Under the pieces are notes generated by a model. That model searched no databases, had not been told where the DNA came from, and saw only the letters and a list, made by a program, of their open reading frames with translations. Source: Advenella mimigardefordensis DPN7 (lineage in GTDB: Bacteria > Pseudomonadota > Gammaproteobacteria > Burkholderiales > Burkholderiaceae_B). From it: a stretch of 64,000 nucleotides of DNA. The DNA lies in assembly GCF_000521505.1 (NCBI RefSeq), contig NZ_CP003915.1, positions 3,348,001 to 3,412,000 of the forward strand, in the 5' to 3' direction. Made by a program: the position numbers and the translations under genes. Shown in pieces: positions 53,044 to 62,463 of this stretch (the first letter of the stretch is position 1; every line of letters starts with the position of its first letter).

Positions 53044-53589
53044 TTAACTTTTAAGCTTATCAGAATACCGCTTTTTAAATTTCTCCACTTTTGGCGAAAT
53101 CACAAATGCGCAGTAAGACTGGTTTGGATGCTGAATGAAATAATCGTCGTGATAGCTTTCTGCCGGCCAGAATGGCGCAGCCGGCAGCAATTTGGTTACG
53201 ATAGGGTCAGCAAAATCGGCCTGTCTGGCGTTAATAACCTGCGTGGCCGTTTCTTTCTGCACATCTGTCTGCCAGAAAATGGCAGAGGCATACTGCGGGC
53301 CCACATCGTTACCCTGACGGTCGGGCGTGGTCGGATCATGCGTATCAAAGAAAATATCCAGCAGATCCTGATAACTAATGATGGCCGGATCAAACTCAAT
53401 CTGCACCACTTCTATGTGACCCGTGTCCTTGCCACAGACCTGTTCATAACTCGGATTCTGTACATGGCCGCCGCTATAGCCCGATTGCACGGAAATAACG
53501 CCCTGCAACTGCTGGAATACGGCCTCTGAACACCAGAAGCAGCCACTGCCCAATACTGCGATTTCAGTTTGATTTGTCAACTTACTCAC
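53044..53589 (-). CDS. msrA: Peptide-methionine (S)-S-oxide reductase
   Basis: 181 residues from the GTG at 53589 (VSKLTNQTEIAVLGSGCFWC), preceded by GAAGG; a frame from 53682 adds 31 foreign residues. It repairs methionine S-sulfoxides. The active site is GCFWC (catalytic Cys17), with SGYSGGHVQNPSYEQVC, GHIEVVQIEFDP and the ending segment YHDDYFIQHPNQSYC. There is no fused MsrB. Confidence 0.94.
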   Translation of the reverse strand: MSKLTNQTEIAVLGSGCFWCSEAVFQQLQGVISVQSGYSGGHVQNPSYEQVCGKDTGHIEVVQIEFDPAIISYQDLLDIFFDTHDPTTPDRQGNDVGPQYASAIFWQTDVQKETATQVINARQADFADPIVTKLLPAAPFWPAESYHDDYFIQHPNQSYCAFVISPKVEKFKKRYSDKLKS

Positions 53590-53777
53590 CTTCAAGATAA
53601 TTCGTCCGCCAGGTTTTTTCCTGACGGTACGACTGCAGCCAATGCCGGAACCCCAGCCGACAATACTCTGGAAAACGATCAATAGCCCGTCATGCTCTGT
53701 GCAACCGTCCTATGCCACAACAGTATCATGGTACATAACAACAAAAGCCCAAAGCAGTCGCATCGCAGGCATCAGCA

Positions 53778-54134
53778 CTATTTTGCCGGACTGGCAAGCG
53801 ACAGAATCCAGGCAGCCAGCGCAGTGGCCTCTTCTTCCGTTACCTGAGGCTGTGCCGGCATAGGCACAGCACCCCAGCGACCACGCCCGCCATGACGAAT
53901 GCTATTAGCCAGATATTCAACCATAGGCTGCCCGCCTGCCTTGTATCTGTCGGCCACGGCCACAAACGGCGGGCCTACGCGACGGCTGTCCACCTGGTGA
54001 CAGCCCATACAGATCTTAGCCCTGGCCAGTTGCGGCCCGTCAGTCAGCGTTTGCGCCCGGGCTGGTGTGATGTTAACTGCAGCAATGCTAACTGCAATTA
54101 TTGCCAGACTGGCGACAAGCTTTTTCCCTGACAC
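53778..54134 (-). CDS. Small periplasmic class I cytochrome c
   Basis: 118 residues. The signal peptide covers about 1-28 (ITPARAQT). The single heme site is CMGCH (Cys42, Cys45, His46), and the probable axial methionine is in VPMPAQP. The C-terminal helix is TALAAWILSL. It resembles c551/c5-type electron carriers. Partner unknown; its nearness to the mau locus (3 kb) is not enough to assign it there. Confidence 0.87.
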   Translation of the reverse strand: MSGKKLVASLAIIAVSIAAVNITPARAQTLTDGPQLARAKICMGCHQVDSRRVGPPFVAVADRYKAGGQPMVEYLANSIRHGGRGRWGAVPMPAQPQVTEEEATALAAWILSLASPAK

Positions 54135-54246
54135 GACGATAGCCTTTTAAAAATTAACAATTAACTTGTGTCTATTTTACCCGACCACACACAAAGCGTT
54201 GGTCGCGCCTTTATACTTTCCATTTCATTGTCGCATTTTGGTATTT

Positions 54247-55041
54247 ATGATCGCTTACCCACAATTTAATCCGATTGCACTTGAAATCGGCCCGCTCAAA
54301 ATCCACTGGTACGGTCTGATGTATGTGGCCGCGTTTGCCCTGCTCTGGATTCTCGGCAAGTATCGGATCAAAAAAGGCATGATACGGCTCACTGTCTCCG
54401 AATTTGAAGATCTGATCTTCTACGGTGTCATGGGGGTGGTGGCGGGCGGACGTCTGGGTTACGTTCTGTTTTATCAGCCGTCTTATTACTTCGCCAATCC
54501 GCTGCATATCTTTTCGGTCTGGGATGGTGGCATGTCATTTCATGGCGGACTGATCGGCGTGCTGGTTGTACTTTTCATTTACGCGTACAAAAAAGGCATG
54601 ACATTTTTCGAAGTGGCAGACTTTATCGCCCCACTGGTGCCGCCAGGTCTGGCCATGGGCCGCATCGGCAATTTCATTAATGGCGAACTGTGGGGACGCC
54701 CTTCGGATCTGCCCTGGGCCATGATCTTTCCCCAGGGCGGCCCCATTGCCCGCCACCCCTCCCAGCTGTATGAAATGCTGGCCGAAGGGGTGATCCTGTT
54801 TGCGGTGGTATGGATATTCTCGTCCAGGAAACGCTGGGTCGGGCAAACCAGCGGCGTGTTTATGACTGGCTATGGCCTGGCCCGGTTCCTGGTGGAGTAC
54901 ACACGTGAACCAGATAGTTTCCTGGGCACGTTGAGTCTGGGGCTGTCCATGGGTCAGTGGCTGTCACTGCCCATGATTCTGGCGGGCATAGGAATCTTTA
55001 TTTGGGCAACAAAAAGATCTCTCCCTCCATCGACAGTGTGA
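54247..55041 (+). CDS. lgt: Prolipoprotein diacylglyceryl transferase
   Basis: 264 residues from the ATG at 54247 ([23 protein letters not shown]). It moves diacylglycerol from phosphatidylglycerol to the lipobox Cys of prolipoproteins. A membrane protein with seven hydrophobic segments; motifs [10 protein letters not shown] (His essential) and the Lgt signature [15 protein letters not shown]. Its last 44 bases overlap the convergent SIMPL gene. Confidence 0.95.
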   Translation: MIAYPQFNPIALEIGPLKIHWYGLMYVAAFALLWILGKYRIKKGMIRLTVSEFEDLIFYGVMGVVAGGRLGYVLFYQPSYYFANPLHIFSVWDGGMSFHGGLIGVLVVLFIYAYKKGMTFFEVADFIAPLVPPGLAMGRIGNFINGELWGRPSDLPWAMIFPQGGPIARHPSQLYEMLAEGVILFAVVWIFSSRKRWVGQTSGVFMTGYGLARFLVEYTREPDSFLGTLSLGLSMGQWLSLPMILAGIGIFIWATKRSLPPSTV

Positions 55042-55810
55042 CCGTTTCCTTGCCGGCCTCAATAGCAGGGCCGGCCTTGGCGGCGCTCATTGCCATCATG
55101 CGTGGCTGGTAGCTTTCGGGTTGGCCCACATCACCCAGCCGCAACGACTTGATGCGATAACCGCCAAACTCCAGCGCTGCCACTGCCTCCTGTGCCCGGG
55201 TTTTGAAGGCCTTGGTGGTTGCAGCAAGCAGGCGCTTTTCAATGGTCTCGCGGGCTTCGCGTGAGAGGGTGAACCGAATCCCGTCCAATGCCATCTGTTC
55301 ATCCACATCGGCCGCAAACTGGCTGGCCTTTTCCATGTTCTTTGAAGTAATGAGCAATTCGCCACGCGCGACCCAGGTACCGCCCGCATCCTCGCCTTTG
55401 CCATCACCCGCGGCATTGGCAGCCCGCGTACCCGCTGCCGCAGGCTGAACCGGCCGATTATTATCCCGCTCAAACCACACCTGATAGGAACCCGTGCGCA
55501 CTTCAAGGTCCTTGTCCGCCTTGGCTTTATCGCGAACTTTATTCATGGCTTCATTGACGCTGCGCGACAGTTCGACCTGATTGTCGCCCCGAACTTCTTT
55601 ATTCAGCGTCAGCGTAACGGTATCCTGAGCCACGGTTTCGGAAGCCGATGCGCTCAGCGCCAGCGTCGGCTCTGATGCTGTTGCACCGGCAGGACTTGTT
55701 GTGGCCGGCTGAGCCTGTACCGCAACAGCGGGCAGGGCGACGGCGCCAACCGTGAGCATGGCGATCAGCGTCGCTTTGGATAACAATGTGTGGGGAAAGG
55801 TGCGCGGCAT
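54998..55810 (-). CDS. SIMPL domain (DUF541/BP26-like) periplasmic protein
   Basis: 270 residues from the ATG at 55810 ([15 protein letters not shown]), with GGAGG at 55816-55820; an in-frame ATG at 55852 lies in the terminator of the 6S RNA and is rejected. The signal peptide ends about residue 34 (AVQAQP). The SIMPL domain follows, a family that includes Brucella BP26, with an oligomeric channel-like structure and unclear role. It overlaps lgt tail to tail by 44 nt. Confidence 0.85.
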   Translation of the reverse strand: MPRTFPHTLLSKATLIAMLTVGAVALPAVAVQAQPATTSPAGATASEPTLALSASASETVAQDTVTLTLNKEVRGDNQVELSRSVNEAMNKVRDKAKADKDLEVRTGSYQVWFERDNNRPVQPAAAGTRAANAAGDGKGEDAGGTWVARGELLITSKNMEKASQFAADVDEQMALDGIRFTLSREARETIEKRLLAATTKAFKTRAQEAVAALEFGGYRIKSLRLGDVGQPESYQPRMMAMSAAKAGPAIEAGKETVTLSMEGEIFLLPK

Positions 55811-55820
55811 ACGGGCCTCC

Positions 55821-55848
55821 AAAAAAAAACGAGCCATGACAGCTCGTT
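55821..55848 (-). terminator. Rho-independent terminator after 6S RNA
   Basis: A 7-bp stem on the minus strand (55842-55848 with 55828-55834), a 7-nt loop and a run of T (complement of A at 55821-55829). The T run directly touches the GGAGG ribosome site of the SIMPL gene. Confidence 0.8.
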
Positions 55849-55862
55849 TCATAGGGATAATG

Positions 55863-56038
55863 GCCCCGCTTGTATCGTCTAGGCTGGCACCTCGAACCCT
55901 TCAGTTCAAAGTTGGTTACCTTCAACAGAGCGTCGGGTTCATCTGACAAGAGACGATCACACCAACTCTGTAATCCGGCGACCGATGCCATAAGCATAGG
56001 TAAGAGATGTAAAGCCAAGTCACGAATACAGCAGGGAC
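55863..56038 (-). ncRNA. ssrS: 6S RNA
   Basis: About 176 nt between zapA and a terminator, the classic position of ssrS. The 3' half contains TTGAACTGAAGGGTTCGAGG followed by TGCCAGCC, close to the conserved 6S 3' block. The ends pair as a closing stem: the 5' CCCTGC-TGTAT-CGT region with the 3' ACG-ATACA-GCGGGG region. 6S RNA binds the sigma70 RNA polymerase holoenzyme and lowers transcription in stationary phase. A possible promoter starts with TTGATT about 17 nt before CTAACA just upstream. Ends are estimated by eye. Confidence 0.87.
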
Positions 56039-56093
56039 AAACTGTTAGGGTTAACTGTACAGAAAAATCAATAGAAGTTAAACCCTGAATTCT

Positions 56094-56411
56094 TTAAAGT
56101 TTTTTCAGATCATTAAGACCGGAATCCAGCAACGCATTGAGTTCCTCTATTTTACTCTTGAATTGCCCATATTGCATACCGCCGAAGCCCTCATCGGCAG
56201 ATTTAACAGAGAGCAAATCCGATGCCATCTGAATACACGCCATGACCGCAATGCGTTCATTACTGGCAGAGGTCATGCCGCCGGAACCCTTGATTTTCAG
56301 CATAAGCTGATCGGCAAGTTTAACAGCGGACAGCAGTTTTTGCTTTTCTTCAGGATTACACGCCAGGGAAAAATCGCGCCCCAAAATAGAGACATCTATG
56401 CGTTCCATCAA
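56094..56411 (-). CDS. zapA: Cell division protein ZapA
   Basis: 105 residues. It bundles FtsZ filaments at the septum. The N-terminal domain MERIDVSILGRDFSLACNPEEKQKLLSAV (read in parts) is the ZapA fold, and a C-terminal coiled coil follows. It overlaps the ZapB-like gene by 4 nt and lies directly upstream of the 6S RNA gene. Confidence 0.92.
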   Translation of the reverse strand: MMERIDVSILGRDFSLACNPEEKQKLLSAVKLADQLMLKIKGSGGMTSASNERIAVMACIQMASDLLSVKSADEGFGGMQYGQFKSKIEELNALLDSGLNDLKKL

Positions 56412-56821
56412 TTTACTCCTTCTGACGCATTGCCCGGCAGGTTGGCCAGTACACGTTCCACTTTTTCACGCGCGGTTCTGGCGCTTTCTTTCAGGGCATT
56501 GGCTTCGTTCTTGGCCGTCGCCAGTTGCTGCTTGACGCTTTGCAGTTCAGCAGTGGTGCCTTCCAGCGTCTGCCGCAATTGAACGTTCTCGGCCTGGGCC
56601 TGTTCCCGGATACCATTGACTTCGGTCTCGTGATTGGCCAGACGTTCGCTGATAGACTTGAATTCGCCTTCCCGCTGTTGCAGCTGGCTTTGCAGCTCTG
56701 CCCGTCCGCCTTCAGCCTGTTTGAGTCTGGTCGCCAGAGATTCCTGTTCGGACGCAAGCTGTTTCGTAAGCTGAACCAGCTGCCCGATACGGACAGCAAC
56801 TTGATCTAAATCCTGAAGCAT
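56408..56821 (-). CDS. ZapB-like coiled-coil protein
   Basis: 137 residues, nearly all predicted coiled coil: Gln, Glu, Leu and Ala rich with heptad spacing (LVQLTKQLASEQESLATRL and on). It has no Pro until NLPGNASEGVN. Its place directly upstream of zapA with a 4-nt overlap suggests a division protein equivalent to ZapB, linking Z-ring and nucleoid; this is inference from context. Confidence 0.75.
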   Translation of the reverse strand: MLQDLDQVAVRIGQLVQLTKQLASEQESLATRLKQAEGGRAELQSQLQQREGEFKSISERLANHETEVNGIREQAQAENVQLRQTLEGTTAELQSVKQQLATAKNEANALKESARTAREKVERVLANLPGNASEGVN

Positions 56822-56993
56822 AGTGATATCACGTTCTCAAAAATATGCGGGCACGCTTACGATGCAGTGCACACGGATTTAATTAAATGAGATTGAATTT
56901 TACCTGTTCTGAGCCATATTTCCAAAAAATAGACACAAACAGGTACTATTTACGTTCTATTACCATTCACTTCCAACTCCTTCAGGTGCACAC

Positions 56994-57905
56994 ATGGCTT
57001 CAATTACAGACAAACAGTACGATCAGGTTCCGGCAAAAAAAGTTGCATTTATCGGCTTGGGGGTAATGGGCTTTCCAATGGCAGGACATCTGGCCCGTGC
57101 CGGTCATGACGTCACCGTCTACAACCGTACCGCCAGCAAGAGTGCCGACTGGGTCAGCGAATTTGGCGGCAACAGTGCCCCAACACCAGCCAAAGCCGCC
57201 GAAGGTGCGGACATCGTCTTTTGCTGTGTCGGTAACGATAACGACCTGCGCAGTGTCACTACCGGTGCAGATGGTGCCTTTCATGGGATGAAACAGAACG
57301 CCGTTTTTGTTGATCACACCACAGCGTCAGCCGATGTGGCGCGCGAACTGGCCGCGGCTGCCCGTGAAGGTCAATTCAATTTTATTGATGCACCTGTCTC
57401 CGGTGGTCAGGCCGGCGCGGTCGGCGGCGTGCTTACCATTATGTGCGGTGGCGAGCCCGAGGTTTTTGAACGTATCAAACCCGTAGCCGGTCACTTTGCA
57501 CGGGCCGTCACGCTCCTGGGCGAACATGGTGCCGGCCAGCTGGCCAAAATGGTCAACCAGATTTGTATTGCCGGGCTGGTGCAGGGGCTGTCTGAAGCCA
57601 TTGCCTTCGGCTTGCGTGCCAACCTGGATATGAATGCCGTGCTGGACGTTATCAGCAAAGGTGCCGCCCAGAGCTGGCAAATGGAAAACCGCGGCAAAAC
57701 CATGGTAGAAGGCAAATTCGACTTCGGTTTCGCAGTAGACTGGATGCGCAAGGACCTCGGGCTGGTGCTGGATGAAGCCAAACGCAACGGTGCGCTGCTG
57801 CCGGTCACTGCCGTGGTTGACCAGTTCTATGCGGAAGTTCAGCAAAATGGCGGACAGCGTTTTGATACGTCCAGCCTCATCACCCGCCTCACACCACGTA
57901 AATAA
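56994..57905 (+). CDS. Beta-hydroxyacid dehydrogenase (3-hydroxyisobutyrate dehydrogenase-like)
   Basis: 303 residues. Rossmann motif IGLGVMGFPMAGHLARAGHDVTVYNRT (residues about 20-46, in part), substrate motif DAPVSGGQAGAVGG, and the catalytic Lys in GAGQLAKMVNQI (about 185). The family reduces or oxidises 3-hydroxyisobutyrate, tartronate semialdehyde or similar short acids with NAD(P). The exact substrate cannot be told. Confidence 0.88.
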   Translation: MASITDKQYDQVPAKKVAFIGLGVMGFPMAGHLARAGHDVTVYNRTASKSADWVSEFGGNSAPTPAKAAEGADIVFCCVGNDNDLRSVTTGADGAFHGMKQNAVFVDHTTASADVARELAAAAREGQFNFIDAPVSGGQAGAVGGVLTIMCGGEPEVFERIKPVAGHFARAVTLLGEHGAGQLAKMVNQICIAGLVQGLSEAIAFGLRANLDMNAVLDVISKGAAQSWQMENRGKTMVEGKFDFGFAVDWMRKDLGLVLDEAKRNGALLPVTAVVDQFYAEVQQNGGQRFDTSSLITRLTPRK

Positions 57906-57971
57906 TACTGTTTTAACAACGTATCCGCCCCCCCTGCCGCAGTATCGGGCAGGACGGCGATAACACCAGGC

Positions 57972-57999
57972 CGGCGCTCAGTTGCGCCGCTTGTTTTTT
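57972..57999 (+). terminator. Probable terminator after the hydroxyacid dehydrogenase
   Basis: A 6-bp GC stem (57972-57977 with 57984-57989), a 6-nt loop and a T-rich tail (57991-57999). Confidence 0.6.
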
Positions 58000-58000
58000 A

Positions 58001-58063
58001 TGTACGCCTCTTAATATTATGTACGCCTCTTAATATTATGTACGCCTCTTAATATTATGTACG
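58001..58063. repeat. 19-bp tandem repeat in an intergenic region
   Basis: Three exact copies of TGTACGCCTCTTAATATTA (58001-58019, 58020-58038, 58039-58057) and the first 6 bases of a fourth. It lies between convergent genes in an otherwise empty 280-base gap. Confidence 0.92.
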
Positions 58064-58187
58064 GTGCATTAATGATATGGCACTTAAATGTTTAAGATAT
58101 TTAAGCGCCATACCACCCGTCACCCGATCACTCACACCGATAAGTCAATAAGCCAATACGCCAATAACGATCACCAACGACTGTTCA

Positions 58188-59021
58188 CTACCGCGTCACC
58201 GGCTGCGCCTTGCCTCTTTGGGCCTGCGGGTTGTTGTCCGACGCATGCACGCGGCCATTGCGAGCGTGACGGGCGACCTGCTTCTGCCCCGCCCCCTGCC
58301 CGGCGCGCGGGCCTTTCCCACCCTCAAAGCTGCGTTTGGTGCCCGGCTTGCCATTCGGACGGCCAGCCAGCGCAGGTTTGTTCCCTTTGGGAAGCTCAGC
58401 TCTGGCCTCGCCTGCAACAGACGCGTCCGCATCTGCAGGATTCGCTGCACGTCCGTTCCTGCCACCAGCGCCGTCTTTGCCGTGCGCTTTTTTACGCGGC
58501 ACGGCGCCTGCGCCACTACGCTGCCTTAAAAAACGCGACTCCCCGTGCCGACGAAACAGGATATCCGACAGCTCCTGCAACGCGCGGTTGTACACGTCAC
58601 GTTTAAATTCAATGACGACATCCAGCGGCACCCAGTACGTATGCCAGCGCCAGGCATCAAATTCGGGATGATGTGTTGCCCGCAGGCTCACATCGGCATC
58701 CTTGCCCACCAGGCGCAACAGGAACCAGATCTGTTTCTGTCCCTTATAATGCCCACGTGAGTCCCGTCTGACAAAATTATCGGGTACGTTGTAGCGTAAC
58801 CAGTCTCGTGTTCGACCTAATATTCGTACATGCTCGGGTTTAAGACCCACTTCCTCCTGAAGCTCTCGATACATGGCCTGAACAGGCGTTTCGCCATATT
58901 TGATACCACCTTGCGGAAACTGCCAGGAATGTTCTCGAATTCTTTTACCCCAAAAGACCTCATTCTTCTGGTTTACGAGGATAATACCAACATTAGGACG
59001 GTAGCCTTCGCGATCAAGCAT
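58188..59021 (-). CDS. rppH: RNA pyrophosphohydrolase with long basic tail
   Basis: 277 residues. The Nudix domain (about 1-165) has the box [22 protein letters not shown] (read in parts; Glu residues bind Mg2+). The opening [17 protein letters not shown] is typical of RppH, which removes pyrophosphate from mRNA 5' ends to start decay. The remaining 110 residues are rich in Lys, Arg, Gly and Ala with no predicted fold, longer than in E. coli RppH (about 176 residues in total). Divergent from proS. Confidence 0.92.
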   Translation of the reverse strand: MLDREGYRPNVGIILVNQKNEVFWGKRIREHSWQFPQGGIKYGETPVQAMYRELQEEVGLKPEHVRILGRTRDWLRYNVPDNFVRRDSRGHYKGQKQIWFLLRLVGKDADVSLRATHHPEFDAWRWHTYWVPLDVVIEFKRDVYNRALQELSDILFRRHGESRFLRQRSGAGAVPRKKAHGKDGAGGRNGRAANPADADASVAGEARAELPKGNKPALAGRPNGKPGTKRSFEGGKGPRAGQGAGQKQVARHARNGRVHASDNNPQAQRGKAQPVTR

Positions 59022-59084
59022 GCGGCCACTCCCATTTTTAAATACAATTGTCTTTGATTATACGTATCAATTGAACCGGTAGCC

Positions 59085-60827
59085 ATGTTAGCCTCAAAAT
59101 TTCACCTAAATACTTTAAAAGAAGCCCCTGCAGAAGCAGAAATCATCAGTCATCAGCTCATGACACGTGCCGGCATGATCCGCAAGCACGCCGGTGGTAT
59201 CTACACTTATATGCCGCTGGCCCTCAAAACCCTGCGCAAGGTCGAGAACATCGTGCGCGACGAAATGAACCGTGCAGGCGCCATCGAGTTGCTCATGCCG
59301 GTGGTGCAACCAGCCGAGCTGTGGATGGAATCCGGCCGCTGGGTACAATACGGCGCTGAACTGCTGCGCATCAAGGACCGCCACCAGCGCGATTTCGTGC
59401 TTCAGCCTACTTCCGAAGAGGTCATCACCGACATCGCCCGCAACGAAATTCACAGCTGGCGCCAGTTGCCTGTCAACTTCTATCATATTCAGACCAAATT
59501 CCGCGACGAGCGCCGCCCCCGCTTTGGCCTGATGCGCGGTCGCGAATTCACCATGAAAGACGCGTACTCGTTTGACCGTGACGAAGCATCGGCTCAGGCC
59601 AGCTACGACGCCATGTACAACGCCTATGTGAACATTTTTTCTCGGCTGGGTCTGACCTTCCGCGCCGTCGCCGCCGACACCGGCTCCATTGGCGGTGACC
59701 GCAGCCATGAATTCCAGGTTATTGCCGATACCGGCGAAGACCTGATCGTCTACAACCCCGACTCTCAATACGCAGCCAACATTGAACTGGCCGATGCCCC
59801 CTGCCTGCTTGCGTCGCGTGCAGCCCCGGCCGAAGCATTAAGGGAAGTAGAAACACCCAATGCCAGCAAATGCGAAATCGTCGCAGAACAGTTGAATGTC
59901 AGCCTGGAAAAAACCGTCAAGGCGGTGGTCTTTATGACCACGCCGGCAGAAGGCCCCGGCCAGTTGTGGCTGCTGATGGTCCGTGGCGACCATGAAGTCA
60001 ATGAAGTCAAAATCGGCAAACTGCCTGCATTCAAGGACGGCTACCGCATGGCAACCGAAGAGGAAATCATGGAGTACTTCGGCTCCAAACCCGGGTTTCT
60101 GGGACCGGTCAAAACCGTCAAACCCATCCATATGCTGGCCGACCGCACCGTTGCCAATATGGCCGATTTCATCTGTGGCGCCAATCGCGAAGACTATCAC
60201 TTTGCAGGCGTAAACTGGGGCCGAGACCTGCCCGAACCCGAAGTGGCCGACCTGCGTAATGTGGTCGAAGGCGATCCGGCCACCGACGCTCCTGGCAAGC
60301 TGGCCATCCAGCGCGGTATCGAAGTGGGCCATGTGTTCTTTCTGGGCGACAAATATTCGGAAAAGCTCAAGGCCACATTCCTGAATGAACAGGGCAAGCC
60401 CGAGCCGCTGCAAATGGGCTGCTACGGTATCGGAATCAGCCGCATCATGGCCGCAGCCATTGAACAAAACCACGACGACAAGGGCATTATCTGGCCACTG
60501 GCCATGGCGCCGTTCGAAGTCGTCATCTGCCCTATCGGCTGGCACAAAAGCGAAGCCGTGCAGCAACAGGCTCAGCAACTCTACGATACCCTGCGCCAGG
60601 ACGGCGTAGACGTCATTCTGGATGATCGCGATGTGCGCCCAGGCGTCATGTTTTCTGAATGGGAGCTGATAGGTGTTCCAATTCGTATCACAATTGGCGA
60701 TCGCGGACTGAAAGATGGTATGGTGGAACTACAGGCGCGCAGTTGGCCAGAGGCGCGCAAGGTGCCTGTTGCAGAAATGTTAACAAGCATCAAATCCCTT
60801 TATAGCGAGCTGAAAAACACGTTATGA
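59085..60827 (+). CDS. proS: Prolyl-tRNA synthetase
   Basis: 580 residues, the bacterial type. A class II synthetase: motif 2 in [25 protein letters not shown], an editing (INS) domain at about 240-400, motif 3 in [17 protein letters not shown], and an anticodon-binding domain at the end ([23 protein letters not shown] in part). Start at the ATG at 59085 ([15 protein letters not shown]). Confidence 0.97.
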   Translation: MLASKFHLNTLKEAPAEAEIISHQLMTRAGMIRKHAGGIYTYMPLALKTLRKVENIVRDEMNRAGAIELLMPVVQPAELWMESGRWVQYGAELLRIKDRHQRDFVLQPTSEEVITDIARNEIHSWRQLPVNFYHIQTKFRDERRPRFGLMRGREFTMKDAYSFDRDEASAQASYDAMYNAYVNIFSRLGLTFRAVAADTGSIGGDRSHEFQVIADTGEDLIVYNPDSQYAANIELADAPCLLASRAAPAEALREVETPNASKCEIVAEQLNVSLEKTVKAVVFMTTPAEGPGQLWLLMVRGDHEVNEVKIGKLPAFKDGYRMATEEEIMEYFGSKPGFLGPVKTVKPIHMLADRTVANMADFICGANREDYHFAGVNWGRDLPEPEVADLRNVVEGDPATDAPGKLAIQRGIEVGHVFFLGDKYSEKLKATFLNEQGKPEPLQMGCYGIGISRIMAAAIEQNHDDKGIIWPLAMAPFEVVICPIGWHKSEAVQQQAQQLYDTLRQDGVDVILDDRDVRPGVMFSEWELIGVPIRITIGDRGLKDGMVELQARSWPEARKVPVAEMLTSIKSLYSELKNTL

Positions 60828-60880
60828 TTTCGTGATTTTCTTGGGTTTTTACACTTTCCGGTTGTATTGCAAGGTCTGAT

Positions 60881-61294
60881 TTGTTGGAAAATTATTTTCA
60901 TTTTCCCGTTCGCGTTTATTACGAAGATACCGACGCGGGTGGCGTGGTGTTTTATGCCAATTACCTGAAGTTCTTCGAACGCGCCCGCACCGAGTGGCTA
61001 CGCCACCTCGGGGTCAGTCAGACCGCGCTGGCAGGCAGTGAGCGACTGATATTCATCGTGGTCAACACGCAATTGCGCTATCGGTCACCCGCGCGGCTGG
61101 ATGACCTGCTGGATATCAACAGCCGGATTACCAAAATGGGCGCCGCGTCCGTCCATTTTGAACAAGTAGCAGAACGCGATGGCACCCGACTGGTAGAAAG
61201 CCAGATTCAGGTATGCTGTGTAAATGCGGACACATTTCGTCCGGCTCCCATTCCAATGCCTATCCGACAACTATTTCCTTTCGTGCAGGACTAG
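60881..61294 (+). CDS. ybgC: Tol-Pal system-associated acyl-CoA thioesterase YbgC
   Basis: 137 residues beginning with a TTG codon at 60881, preceded by AAGG; no ATG fits the family start. Hot-dog fold with catalytic Asp in VYYEDTDAGGVVFYANYLKFFERARTEWLR (read in parts). It hydrolyses short acyl-CoAs or acyl-ACP. It lies directly before tolQ, the standard tol operon order. Confidence 0.92.
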   Translation: MLENYFHFPVRVYYEDTDAGGVVFYANYLKFFERARTEWLRHLGVSQTALAGSERLIFIVVNTQLRYRSPARLDDLLDINSRITKMGAASVHFEQVAERDGTRLVESQIQVCCVNADTFRPAPIPMPIRQLFPFVQD

Positions 61295-61299
61295 ATTTT

Positions 61300-61983
61300 A
61301 TGCAACCTACCACCCCTGAAGAGATGTCGATTATCTCGCTGATCATCAACGCGAGCTTACCCGTACAGATCATCATGCTGATTCTGGTGATCATTTCGGT
61401 TCTATCCTGGACCTATATCATCAGCAAGCGCATCGCGCTCAAGCGCGCACGCAATCAGACTCGGGATTTTGAAGATTCGTTCTGGAAAGGCGGCGACCTC
61501 ACTACCCTGCATCAGTCCATTGCCCAGAACAGCGAACAGGAAGGCCCGCTGGCACGCATTTTTGAAGCCGGCATGGATGAATTCCTCAAGGCACGCCGCA
61601 ACGGTGTCAAGGAAGTCAATGCCCTGCTCGAAGGCCCGAACCGGGCCATGCGCGCGACCTATCAGCGCGAACTCGATGCCATGGACTCCAATCTGAACTT
61701 TCTGGCCTCTGCCGGCTCGGTCAGCCCCTACATCGGTCTGCTGGGTACTGTCTGGGGGATTATGCACTCGTTCATCGGCCTGTCCGGCACTGCCCAGGCA
61801 ACACTGGCTGCGGTTGCCCCTGGTATCGCCGAAGCCCTGATCGCAACGGCTATTGGTCTTTTCGCCGCGATTCCTGCCGTATTGGCGTACAACCATTTTT
61901 CGAATGATATCGACAAACTGGCCAGCCGCTTCGACAGTTTTATTGATGAATTTCTGAATATTTTGCAACGCCAGGTTCGCTAA
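61300..61983 (+). CDS. tolQ: Tol-Pal system protein TolQ
   Basis: 227 residues from the ATG at 61300 (MQPTTPEEMSIISLII). An inner membrane motor subunit of the MotA/ExbB family with three transmembrane segments (about 20-40, 135-160, 170-195). Motif ASAGSVSPYIGLLGTVWGIMHSF is conserved. It works with TolR to use the proton gradient during cell constriction. Its stop overlaps tolR by one base. Confidence 0.96.
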   Translation: MQPTTPEEMSIISLIINASLPVQIIMLILVIISVLSWTYIISKRIALKRARNQTRDFEDSFWKGGDLTTLHQSIAQNSEQEGPLARIFEAGMDEFLKARRNGVKEVNALLEGPNRAMRATYQRELDAMDSNLNFLASAGSVSPYIGLLGTVWGIMHSFIGLSGTAQATLAAVAPGIAEALIATAIGLFAAIPAVLAYNHFSNDIDKLASRFDSFIDEFLNILQRQVR

Positions 61984-62423
61984 TGGCCAGAATACAAAAC
62001 CGCCGCGGTCGCGGGCGCCGCCTGAAAAACGAGATGAACGTCGTGCCGTATATCGACGTGATGCTTGTCTTGCTGGTCATCTTCATGGTGACCGCACCCA
62101 TGATCACGCCCGGGCTGATCAATCTGCCCTCGGTCGGTCAGGCGTCGGCCGTGCCGGCCACCCCGGTAGAAGTTGAAATGTCCGAGAACGGCGAAATAAA
62201 AGTGCGTCAGCGCACCGCCGGCAAGAACTTTCAAACCATAGACAAAGCCAATATTGTGGAAGAAGTCAAAGCACTGGTTGAACCCGACAGTCCGGTGGTG
62301 ATTGCGGCCGACGGCAAAGTGCCTTATGAAGAAGTCATGAAGGTAATGGACACGCTGCGCAGCAGCGGACTGACCCGCCTGGGCCTGCTGGTTAACCAGA
62401 AATCCACCGACGGCAAAAAGTAA
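61983..62423 (+). CDS. tolR: Tol-Pal system protein TolR
   Basis: 146 residues. One transmembrane helix (about 20-40) with the proton-channel Asp in NVVPYIDVMLVLLVIFM; an ExbD-type periplasmic domain follows. The start shares a base with the tolQ stop. Confidence 0.96.
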   Translation: MARIQNRRGRGRRLKNEMNVVPYIDVMLVLLVIFMVTAPMITPGLINLPSVGQASAVPATPVEVEMSENGEIKVRQRTAGKNFQTIDKANIVEEVKALVEPDSPVVIAADGKVPYEEVMKVMDTLRSSGLTRLGLLVNQKSTDGKK

Positions 62424-62463
62424 GCATCACCGCCCACTTTCATCGTCATCACATCTCAATTGC

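Noticed and set aside
53778..54134. Assigning the small cytochrome c to the mau system
   Set aside because: It is separated by lrp, hpd and msrA; no sequence feature links it to methylamine oxidation.
55599..56018. A 139-codon minus-strand frame over the 6S RNA region
   Set aside because: It overlaps the SIMPL gene and the 6S RNA, and its residues do not resemble a protein family.
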